From Damh-18 sp036275695 (lineage in GTDB: Bacteria; Patescibacteriota; Minisyncoccia; Phycocordibacterales; UBA918), in contig DASUDI010000016.1 of the NCBI GenBank assembly GCA_036275695.1, positions 1 to 15,060 of the forward strand: DNA of 15,060 bases, in the 5' to 3' direction. Position numbers and translations under genes: made by a program. The notes beneath the pieces were generated by a model. That model was not told the origin of the DNA and ran no database searches. It saw only the letters and a list, made by a program, of their open reading frames with translations. Below, in pieces: positions 1 through 6,369 of the stretch. Each line of letters opens with the position of its first letter. The first letter of the stretch is position 1.

Positions 1-1
1 A

Positions 2-256
2 GGACCTGTCACCATTACCGCGACTCCCCGTATCGTACCGATAGGGAAGGACACCACGCTCACCTGGAATCTCAATGGAAATGATTCCTCTACCTGTACC
101 CTCACCGGAGGAACCCTCAATATCACGGGAACTGATCTCGATGATGGTACTGAAACAGTAACTGTTCGCGCCCGCACCAAGTACACACTCTCCTGCACTA
201 GTGGCTACACAGGATTTGTATACGTGGATATTGTCCCGACGGGGTATGAGACGTAG
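2..256 (+). CDS. C-terminal end of a secreted protein with an Ig-like domain (5' partial)
   Basis: The frame is open from base 2 to a TAG at 254-256 and gives 84 residues; the start lies before the window. The residues form a beta-sandwich-like pattern: a TITATPRIVPIGKDTTLTW strand pair, then TCTLTGG, then TVRARTKYTLSC and a final VYVDIV strand. The order 'ATP..V..G...TLTW...CT..GG...TYTLSC' matches the short Ig-like repeats, with one presumed disulfide pair, that recur in extracellular proteins of Parcubacteria. This is family knowledge, not a search result. The two cysteines are consistent with an exported protein. The protein ends soon after the last strand, with no membrane anchor, LPXTG motif or other C-terminal sorting signal. 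What lies upstream (signal peptide, further repeats, enzymatic or adhesive domain) cannot be seen, so its function is unknown. Confidence 0.75.
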   Translation, partial: GPVTITATPRIVPIGKDTTLTWNLNGNDSSTCTLTGGTLNITGTDLDDGTETVTVRARTKYTLSCTSGYTGFVYVDIVPTGYET

Positions 257-398
257 GGATGCTACGCGTGTAGATGGTGGTAGTGTTCATTTGGTAATTG
301 GAGTACTGCTTATAGTGATGAGGAGGGTGGTTTATTGAAGTAGTAGTCGTGTATGGAATAGATGCGTAATTCAGAGTTTCACGCTTTCTGATTTCGGG
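257..398. other. Intergenic spacer upstream of dnaG
   Basis: This 142-base stretch lies between the Ig-like protein and the dnaG promoter. The + strand is unusually rich in G and T with repeated GGT/GTAG words. I see no RNA gene. The only hairpin near the upstream stop is a 5-bp stem (252-256 with 262-266) without a T-tract, so no convincing terminator is visible. Confidence 0.5.
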
Positions 399-404
399 TA
401 TAAT
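376..404 (+). promoter_or_regulatory. Predicted dnaG promoter, -10 TATAAT close to the start codon
   Basis: A perfect TATAAT lies at 399-404. A weak -35 (GTTTCA, 376-381) sits 17 bases upstream. Transcription would begin around 410-412, only a few bases before the ATG at 415. The ATG at 403 overlaps the -10 box and so would not be in this transcript. Confidence 0.6.
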
Positions 405-414
405 GAGAGGTGTT

Positions 415-2151
415 ATGACTCGTAGCGCGGTTGAGCAGATTAAGGAACGACTCTCCATTGTCGATGTTGTGGGCATGTATGTCGAACTCATTCGTGCGGG
501 TAAAAACTTCAAAGCAAAATCTCCCTTTACCAACGAAAAGACTCCTTCATTTTACGTCGCTCCTGATAGAGGTATGTATTACTGTTTCTCATCTCAAAAA
601 GGAGGAGACATGTTTACCTTTGTGCAAGAGATGGAGGGAGTTGATTTTAAGGGCGCGCTAAAAATCCTTGCGGAAAAGGCCCAAGTTGAACTTACTGCTG
701 AAAATCCCCAAAAACGAGACGCGCGTGACATGCAATACGCACTCCTTGAAGAAGCGACTCGTTTTTTCTTTGAAGCACGAGAGAAACACCCGGAGATAAA
801 TGAATATATCATGGGGCGTGGCGTAAAGGTTGCGACTATTCACGCATGGCGTATTGGCTATGCTCCAGATGCGTGGCGTGATTTGAAGCATCACCTTACC
901 AAAAAGGGGTTCACCGAAGCGAACATGCTTTCCGCGGGACTTATAAAAAATGCTGACGCAGGGAAGGAGTCGTATGATGTCTTTCGTGACCGTATCATGT
1001 TTCCCATTTGTGACCCGTCAGGTAGGGTGGTGGCGTTTTCAGGGCGCACGATGAAAAAGGAAGATGGTATTCCTAAGTACGTAAACTCGCCTGAAACTGA
1101 GTTGTTTCAAAAATCTGAAATACTCTATGGGTATGACAAAGCAAAGCAAAGTATTCGTACACTCGATTTTTCACTCGTGGTGGAGGGGCAGTTTGACGTA
1201 GTGTTATCACATCAGGCGGGATATACCAATACCGTTGCTGTTTCTGGAACCGCACTCACGCCACATCATGCAATGCTTCTCACGCGTCTTTCACAAAATG
1301 TGGTACTCGCGCTTGACGCGGATAGGGCGGGTGTATCAGCAATAAAACGCACGTCACCAATGCTTCTCAAACACGGTATGAATGTAAAAGTGGCGCAGCT
1401 TCCCGAAGGTAAGGATCCCGCTGATGTAGTACGTGACAACCCTCAAGCCTTAAAGGAGATAGTTGGTCAGTCAGTCCATGTTGTGGAATTTTTACTTACG
1501 GTATTAAAGAGGCATTATGACGACGATCGAGCGTATAAACTTCATGTGCGCGAGGAAGTGCTCCCATTACTTGTGGCTATTGAGAATCGTATCGATCGGG
1601 AGCATTTTGAAGGAGTGGTCGCGGAGACAATTGGTGCTACCAAAGATGGCGTGCACTATGAGGTGGAGCGCACTGCGGAACGACTTGCTGAGCCACTACA
1701 CGCAACTCCTGCTGTCGCTGTGGGCACCACAGCCGAACATCAGGGAAAACGCACATCACTCGAAGCACATCTGCGCGCAATGTATGAAGTACTCTCGCAT
1801 ACGCATCCATGGATACCTAAGGAGATGGAGTATATGGTAGTAGGGATTGTTGGTGATAATGAAGCAGATGCGTTTTGGCGAAATAGCTCACGACTCGAAC
1901 AGGCGCGTGTTTTTGAGTTTGAACATCATATTGAGTCAATGAGAGAAAAGGACATTATCGCGGAAGTCGAGCATGTTGTCACACATTACGCGCACACGGT
2001 CGCGCGGGAGAAACTCCGCACACTCAAAGCTGAACTAAAAAATGCCGAGGAAAAAGGAGACATGGATCGTGTAATCGATATTTTGGCGCAAGCAAAACAT
2101 GCCGAACGACTATTGCAGTCGTCGCTCACGCTCACACAAGAATCCACATAA
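415..2151 (+). CDS. dnaG: DNA primase DnaG with a degenerate zinc ribbon
   Basis: Makes the RNA primers for chromosome replication. Domain order is the usual one: zinc-ribbon (CHC2-like) region, then the RNA-polymerase core with a Toprim fold, then a helical C-terminal region where DnaB helicase normally binds. Numbering from the upstream ATG at 403 coincides with E. coli DnaG numbering. The Toprim acidic residues are present: E261 in VVEGQFD, and D305/D307 in LALDADRAG. The zinc site is not: Cys40, His43 and Cys64 are replaced by Ser, Thr and Ser (SPFTNEKTPSF, YYCFSSQKGGD), leaving only Cys61, although the surrounding fold residues are well kept. I prefer the ATG at 415 (578 aa) because the ATG at 403 overlaps a perfect -10 box; the upstream start would add four residues. 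rpoD follows 93 bases downstream on the same strand, as in the classical dnaG-rpoD arrangement. Length is near the family norm. Confidence 0.95.
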   Translation: MTRSAVEQIKERLSIVDVVGMYVELIRAGKNFKAKSPFTNEKTPSFYVAPDRGMYYCFSSQKGGDMFTFVQEMEGVDFKGALKILAEKAQVELTAENPQKRDARDMQYALLEEATRFFFEAREKHPEINEYIMGRGVKVATIHAWRIGYAPDAWRDLKHHLTKKGFTEANMLSAGLIKNADAGKESYDVFRDRIMFPICDPSGRVVAFSGRTMKKEDGIPKYVNSPETELFQKSEILYGYDKAKQSIRTLDFSLVVEGQFDVVLSHQAGYTNTVAVSGTALTPHHAMLLTRLSQNVVLALDADRAGVSAIKRTSPMLLKHGMNVKVAQLPEGKDPADVVRDNPQALKEIVGQSVHVVEFLLTVLKRHYDDDRAYKLHVREEVLPLLVAIENRIDREHFEGVVAETIGATKDGVHYEVERTAERLAEPLHATPAVAVGTTAEHQGKRTSLEAHLRAMYEVLSHTHPWIPKEMEYMVVGIVGDNEADAFWRNSSRLEQARVFEFEHHIESMREKDIIAEVEHVVTHYAHTVAREKLRTLKAELKNAEEKGDMDRVIDILAQAKHAERLLQSSLTLTQEST

Positions 2152-2230
2152 CATATACTCTTTACGTAGATACATCGGTTTGTCAATTCGATTTATACAC
2201 GAATCACTGGATTTTTTTGAGGTTTTGAGG

Positions 2231-2236
2231 TATAAT
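2231..2236 (+). promoter_or_regulatory. Predicted rpoD -10 box (TATAAT)
   Basis: A perfect TATAAT ends 8 bases before the rpoD ATG at 2245, placing the expected transcript start at or next to the start codon. No good -35 is seen at 16-18 bases upstream. No Shine-Dalgarno motif fits between the box and the ATG. rpoD may also be read through from dnaG. Confidence 0.55.
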
Positions 2237-2244
2237 ATAAATAC

Positions 2245-3591
2245 ATGGCAAAACCGGTAGCCAAAAAATCAAAAAGCGTAAAAAAGGCGCCTGTTAAAAG
2301 GGTGTTATCTAAAAAAGTGACTTCAAAAACTGCTTCTTCTAAGCAAAAAGTAGTGAAGCGGGATACGCAGAAGCAAAAACACATAGAAAAAACAAAAAAG
2401 AAAGTAGTTTCTAAGAAACCACAAAAATTACCGCAAAAACGGACGCCAGAAAAAAAAGTTTTGAAAAAGACTTCTCCATCACGCGCTCAAAGTAATCCAC
2501 CACCGAAGACAAAGTCCGAGAAGGAGCAAGCACAAAGAGCGGACGCGCTTATGGTGCTCGGGCGTGAGCGCGGGTATGTTACCTATGATGAAATTTTAAA
2601 GGCATTTCCCGCGGTTGAGAAGGATGTCTCATTCTTGGAGGATTTGTATGAACGTCTTGCAACCGCAAGTGTTGATGTGATTGCGAGTGGAGGTATGCTC
2701 GGTGATGATTTGGGAAGTGGTAGTCTACTTGATAGAAAGAACGTCTATAAGCGAAGCGACAGCGCCTATGACTCTATTCAGATGTATCTGAGGGAAATTG
2801 GGCAATACCCACTACTCTCCGCGCAAGAGGAACGCGTGCTTGCGAAGCGTATTGTGGAGGGTGATACCGAGGCGCGTAATCTCCTTGCGCGCGCCAACCT
2901 CAGACTCGTGGTATCTATTGCAAAGAAGTATGTGGGGCGTAGTCCCGATCTTACACTTCTCGACCTTATCCAAGAGGGAAATCTAGGTCTTTTCAAGGCT
3001 GTCGATAAGTTTGATTTCACGAAAGGATTTAAGTTTTCAACGTACGCGACGTGGTGGATTCGACAAGCAATTACGCGCGCGCTCGCGGATCAGTCGCGTA
3101 CGATTCGTATCCCCGTGCACATGGTAGAGACCATGGCAAAGTACAAACAAGTCTCACGACGTCTCGCGCAAGATCTTGGACGTGATCCTGTTGCTGAGGA
3201 AATTGCTACAGAAATGGGTGTAGAAGTGGATAAGGTGTATCAGATTGAAAAGATAAGTCAGGATACCATTTCCCTAGAACTTCCTATCGGCGATGAGGAT
3301 GAGCGTTCGCGACTCGCAGATTTTATCGCTGATGATAAAATCATATCTCCTGATCAGGAAGTTGCGCATCGCATTCTCGCTGACCAGATGCAGGAAATAC
3401 TCGAAACACTTTCTGAGAAAGAACGGAAGATTCTTGAAATGCGACATGGTCTGCTCGATGGAACGTACCACACACTCGAGGAAGTTGGAAAGGAGTTCGG
3501 CGTTACGCGCGAACGTATTCGTCAGATTGAAGCGAAGGCACTCGAAAAGATTCGTCAGCATGATCACGCGCGCCGACTAAAAAGTTACTAG
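2245..3591 (+). CDS. rpoD: Primary RNA polymerase sigma factor (sigma-70/RpoD)
   Basis: Housekeeping sigma factor that directs core RNA polymerase to -35/-10 promoters. The C-terminal two thirds are strongly conserved: region 1.2 (YDSIQMYLREIGQYPLLS, from about residue 175), region 2 with the -10-recognising and melting segment (FKFSTYATWWIRQAITRA, then QSRTIRIPVHM), region 3, and the region 4 helix-turn-helix (LEEVGKEFGVTRERIRQIE) that reads the -35. Residues about 99-146 (ALMVLGRERGYVTYDEILKAF and following) resemble sigma region 1.1. In front of this is an extension of about 95 residues, of which roughly 29 of the first 90 are lysine, likely disordered. The protein has 448 aa. A terminator follows at 3624-3651. 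Its identity as the primary rather than an alternative sigma rests on regions 1.1/1.2 and its position behind dnaG. Confidence 0.96.
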   Translation: MAKPVAKKSKSVKKAPVKRVLSKKVTSKTASSKQKVVKRDTQKQKHIEKTKKKVVSKKPQKLPQKRTPEKKVLKKTSPSRAQSNPPPKTKSEKEQAQRADALMVLGRERGYVTYDEILKAFPAVEKDVSFLEDLYERLATASVDVIASGGMLGDDLGSGSLLDRKNVYKRSDSAYDSIQMYLREIGQYPLLSAQEERVLAKRIVEGDTEARNLLARANLRLVVSIAKKYVGRSPDLTLLDLIQEGNLGLFKAVDKFDFTKGFKFSTYATWWIRQAITRALADQSRTIRIPVHMVETMAKYKQVSRRLAQDLGRDPVAEEIATEMGVEVDKVYQIEKISQDTISLELPIGDEDERSRLADFIADDKIISPDQEVAHRILADQMQEILETLSEKERKILEMRHGLLDGTYHTLEEVGKEFGVTRERIRQIEAKALEKIRQHDHARRLKSY

Positions 3592-3623
3592 GGAGTTTTT
3601 GACTGAATATAATAGATGTTGAT

Positions 3624-3651
3624 AAAAGCGCCACCCTTCGGGGGCGCTTTT
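3624..3651. terminator. Intrinsic terminator, probably bidirectional, between rpoD and the antiporter gene
   Basis: A hairpin is formed by AAAAGCGCC (3624-3632) and GGCGCTTTT (3643-3651), extended inside by a CCC/GGG pairing around a TTC or UUCG-type loop after one bulged A. The flanking A-run and T-run give a short U-tract on either strand. It sits 32 bases after the rpoD stop and 23 bases from the convergent antiporter stop, so it can serve both. Confidence 0.88.
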
Positions 3652-3674
3652 ACGTGTGCATGTAACGCTCTCAA

Positions 3675-5768
3675 TTATATCGCACTCTCTCGCGCAATTC
3701 GTTCATGAATTTCTATAGCAACTTTTGGTGTTACCATTTCACGCTCTTTAAGTTTTTCAAGTGCATCCATTTCACGTTTCTGCAATGACTTCCGCGCAAG
3801 CGACATATCTATTGGAGAAAGTATGTGCGCGTGTGACACACGAATTTCTTGTAATTTACGTGTCGAACCTTCGCGGTAGGATGCGTATATCTCAATGATT
3901 TCGGTAAGTGTTGTTTGAATTGCTACGCATGATGTGTCAAACGATTTTGAAAACTGCTCAAGTTCCTTAATAACTTTTCGTGAAATTATGGCGAGGGCGC
4001 GATAGTAAAGGTAGGTGTGCACGATAGTCGTCTCGTCTTTTTGTGTACGCGTGGTGTATCTATGGAGTGCGTTTGCGATTATCTCAAATATATCACGCTC
4101 TTGGCCGTGTTCATACGCTACCGAGTCGAATGTGTCATGCTCGATAGCATGTTGTTGGTATTCGAGTTTGTTAATAATTTTACGTGTCACTGATTCTGGG
4201 ATTTCACCAAATTCATACAATGACCGTACATGCTTGCGTTCAATGCCCATAGCATAGAGATGCATTACTTTTTTGAGTGTGTTCGTGTCGGTAAATGTGG
4301 CGAGTTCACGCTGTGTTGCCTCTATGCGTGCTTCCTGCTCTTTTTTGATAACGGTGTACGTGTCACCGCTGATGTGACTTTTTTCATACGCCTCAGCAAG
4401 ACGTGTAAGTGAGGTGCGATGAATATACAGCAACATTTCTCGAAAGTTCACTTCTTCCATCTGTGTAAAGGTGTTGAGCTTGAGCTTTCCCATGAGCGCG
4501 CCAATGGTTGTTGCTTTTATAAAGAGTGTCGCAAACACACATCCGACGGTAATTGCGAGCACAAACTCTTTTGGTGAATAGGGAAGTGACCATGAAGCAA
4601 AGGTAAGGTCGTCGGGTATCATGAGTACCATGGTGACCGCGAGCGCGCCACGGAGACTACCCCACGCGAGTACGTGTTGCCATGATTTTGGAACACGTCT
4701 ATCTTTTTTTGTAAATGCATTAAAGGCATAGACAATGGGGTAAATGGAAAGCGCGCGCGCGGTCGCTACTATGATGATGGTAGCAAGTATCGGAATAAGT
4801 AATCCCGGTGTTGATTCCGGTAACTTAATGACAAGCATACCAATCATGATAAACACGAGCGAGTTTGCCATAAACGCAAATTGACTCCAATATTTTTCTA
4901 CAAATTCACTTGCGTGCGCGGGCATTTTGAGTCGCCCGTAGTTACCCATAAGTAATGATGCGACTGCGGTAGCGATAATGGATGAGAGGTATACGTGCGT
5001 TCCGCCAATGGTGACATTATGTGAGAATAATTCCGCGCAAATAAATGTAGTGTGCGCGAGTACCATGGTGAGAGTGATTGCGGCAAATTCGTTGGAACGA
5101 CACCATCCAATGATTTTTGCGAAGATGCCACCAAAGAGTAGTCCGAAGAGCGCTCCTCCAATAACCATTATGATGAAAGAAAGTATACCGTGAGCAACTT
5201 CACCCGTTGAAACAATTCCTGATTCCGCGATAGTGAGTATGACAAGAAACAGCGCTACCGCAGTACCGTCATTGAAAATACTTTCACCTTCAAATATGAG
5301 TGAAAGTCGTTTCGGCGCGCCGTATTCTTTGAAAAGCGCGAGTACGGCAACAGGATCGGTCGCTGAAATGATGGCGCCAAAGACGAGGAGAAGTATAAAT
5401 GGTATGGTGAGGTCAAGCCATGAAAATACCATATCGAGTCCAAGCGCAATAGCAAATGCGGACACCACTAAACTGATTATAGAGAGAATGCTGATAATGA
5501 CCGCATCTTTTGTGAGATGCTTCATATTAATGTTGTACGCAGATTCAAAGAGTAGGGTGGGGAGGAAGAGAAAGAAGAGGAGTTCTGGTGTCAGCGTAAA
5601 CTCATTGAAAAAACTTAATAGTGGAAACTTAGCGAGTACCGCAATAATGATGCCAATTGCAACAAGAAATACCGTATGGGGGATACGTGCTCGTTGCGCA
5701 AGGAAGAGTGAAATGCTTGATATCGCGAGCATTGAGAATAGCGCGAGTGCGCTTCCGGTGGTAAGCAT
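3675..5768 (-). CDS. CPA1/NhaP-type Na+/H+ antiporter with a long cytoplasmic C-terminal tail
   Basis: Membrane antiporter exchanging Na+ (or K+/Li+) for protons in pH and salt homeostasis. From the ATG at 5768 it has 697 aa. Roughly the first 430 residues are a multi-helix transport core. It carries the unwound-helix motif ATDPVAV (about 136-142), the GESIFNDGTAVALF segment with the Asn-Asp pair (about 166-167) typical of the electroneutral CPA1 branch, and the WGSLRGALAV helix with its conserved Arg (about 369-378). The last 265 or so residues are charged, mostly helical and probably cytoplasmic; I recognise no named domain there. Such tails often regulate the transporter, but the role here is inferred. 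An in-frame TTG at 5822 would add 18 hydrophobic residues; I prefer the ATG because transmembrane helix 1 begins right after it. A CBS-domain gene lies just upstream on the same strand, suggesting co-transcription. Ion specificity cannot be read from sequence. Confidence 0.88.
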   Translation of the reverse strand: MLTTGSALALFSMLAISSISLFLAQRARIPHTVFLVAIGIIIAVLAKFPLLSFFNEFTLTPELLFFLFLPTLLFESAYNINMKHLTKDAVIISILSIISLVVSAFAIALGLDMVFSWLDLTIPFILLLVFGAIISATDPVAVLALFKEYGAPKRLSLIFEGESIFNDGTAVALFLVILTIAESGIVSTGEVAHGILSFIIMVIGGALFGLLFGGIFAKIIGWCRSNEFAAITLTMVLAHTTFICAELFSHNVTIGGTHVYLSSIIATAVASLLMGNYGRLKMPAHASEFVEKYWSQFAFMANSLVFIMIGMLVIKLPESTPGLLIPILATIIIVATARALSIYPIVYAFNAFTKKDRRVPKSWQHVLAWGSLRGALAVTMVLMIPDDLTFASWSLPYSPKEFVLAITVGCVFATLFIKATTIGALMGKLKLNTFTQMEEVNFREMLLYIHRTSLTRLAEAYEKSHISGDTYTVIKKEQEARIEATQRELATFTDTNTLKKVMHLYAMGIERKHVRSLYEFGEIPESVTRKIINKLEYQQHAIEHDTFDSVAYEHGQERDIFEIIANALHRYTTRTQKDETTIVHTYLYYRALAIISRKVIKELEQFSKSFDTSCVAIQTTLTEIIEIYASYREGSTRKLQEIRVSHAHILSPIDMSLARKSLQKREMDALEKLKEREMVTPKVAIEIHERIARESAI

Positions 5769-5850
5769 GGAATGATCTGAAATTATGTATATAAAAACTA
5801 CAAAAAATAAAAAATACCTCAAACATGCCTATGTTCGTGGTACAGGTATA

Positions 5851-6312
5851 TTAGTCTAAGGTCTTCTGAATATCAAGGAAAGAGGCTAGAATGTGTTTAA
5901 GAGCTCGACGCGATATGACGCCCACAGGCCGGTCGTCATGATCAACAATAGGAAGGTGCGCGGTTTGGTGCGCGATGGCAACCCCCGCAATAGCGATAAG
6001 TGAGTCATCCGCACGGACAGGGTGAATTTCTGGATTTAAAAACGCTGATACCGGTAAATCAGAAGCTGAGAGAACGGCATTTCCGAATGCGTCTTCTGAA
6101 CCAAGTTGTGACTCGATAGTGTCACCCGCTACATCCATGGGTACAATCGCGTCAAGAAGGTCAGATACGTTTACTTCTCCAATGAGTACACCATCGGTAT
6201 TAACCACAAATAGTGAATTGGTATCACGGTGCATCATGAGAGAAAGTGCTTCGCGAAATGTCGCGTTTTCCTCAATGAGTACTGCCTCTTTTGCAAGATT
6301 GCGCATCTCCAT
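5851..6312 (-). CDS. Stand-alone tandem CBS-domain protein
   Basis: A 153-residue protein made almost wholly of two CBS domains, about residues 1-59 (from LAKEAVLIEENATFREAL to VLIGEVNVSDLLDAI) and 88-148 (VSAFLNPEIHPVRADDSL to PVGVISRRALKHILAS). Paired CBS domains usually bind adenosine nucleotides and act as sensors of energy state or ionic strength, often controlling transporters or enzymes. No catalytic domain is attached. The antiporter gene follows on the same strand (82 bases to its ATG, or 28 to the alternative TTG), so an operon and a regulatory link to the antiporter are plausible but unproven. I use the ATG at 6312 because it lies 6 bases after a good -10 box; a second Met at residue 3 is possible. 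An AGGAG at 6325-6329 falls in the promoter spacer and is probably not a ribosome binding site. Confidence 0.88.
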   Translation of the reverse strand: MEMRNLAKEAVLIEENATFREALSLMMHRDTNSLFVVNTDGVLIGEVNVSDLLDAIVPMDVAGDTIESQLGSEDAFGNAVLSASDLPVSAFLNPEIHPVRADDSLIAIAGVAIAHQTAHLPIVDHDDRPVGVISRRALKHILASFLDIQKTLD

Positions 6313-6318
6313 ACGTTC

Positions 6319-6346
6319 ATGATACTCCTAAAAACAAAGATGTAAA
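6319..6346 (-). promoter_or_regulatory. Predicted promoter of the CBS gene (leaderless type)
   Basis: On the minus strand, a near-consensus -35 TTTACA (6346-6341) is followed after 16 bases by TATCAT (6324-6319), then 6 bases to the ATG at 6312. The expected transcript start is at the start codon. It shares a 57-base divergent region with the helicase promoter. Confidence 0.6.
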
Positions 6347-6353
6347 CAGGGTG

Positions 6354-6362
6354 TGGTACACT
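6354..6362 (+). promoter_or_regulatory. Predicted helicase promoter (extended -10)
   Basis: TGG followed by TACACT (6357-6362) forms an extended -10 ending 7 bases before the ATG at 6370. No good -35 is visible, which fits an extended -10 promoter. No Shine-Dalgarno can be placed before the ATG. Confidence 0.5.
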
Positions 6363-6369
6363 GTTACGT

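Noticed and set aside
252..266. Hairpin CGTAG/CTACG after the Ig-like protein as a terminator
   Set aside because: The 5-bp stem overlaps the stop codon and is followed by no T-run.
403..414. ATG at 403 as the dnaG start
   Set aside because: It overlaps a perfect TATAAT (399-404) and would lie upstream of the expected transcript start. The ATG at 415 loses only four non-conserved residues.
198..533. Minus-strand open frame of 111 residues across the dnaG start
   Set aside because: It overlaps conserved dnaG codons, is rich in Thr/His/Tyr low-complexity sequence and matches no family I know.
5233..5775. Plus-strand open frame of 180 residues opposite the antiporter
   Set aside because: It is antisense to conserved transmembrane segments and its composition mirrors them. 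No start signal is seen.
5769..5822. TTG at 5822 as the antiporter start (18 extra residues)
   Set aside because: It is a weaker start codon, and the first transmembrane helix of the family begins just after the ATG at 5768. It is not fully excluded because the extra residues are hydrophobic.
6325..6329. AGGAG upstream of the CBS gene as a Shine-Dalgarno
   Set aside because: It is 12 bases from the ATG at 6312 and lies in the spacer of a good promoter, so it should not be in the mRNA. It suits an out-of-frame ATG at 6320 that gives only a short shadow frame.
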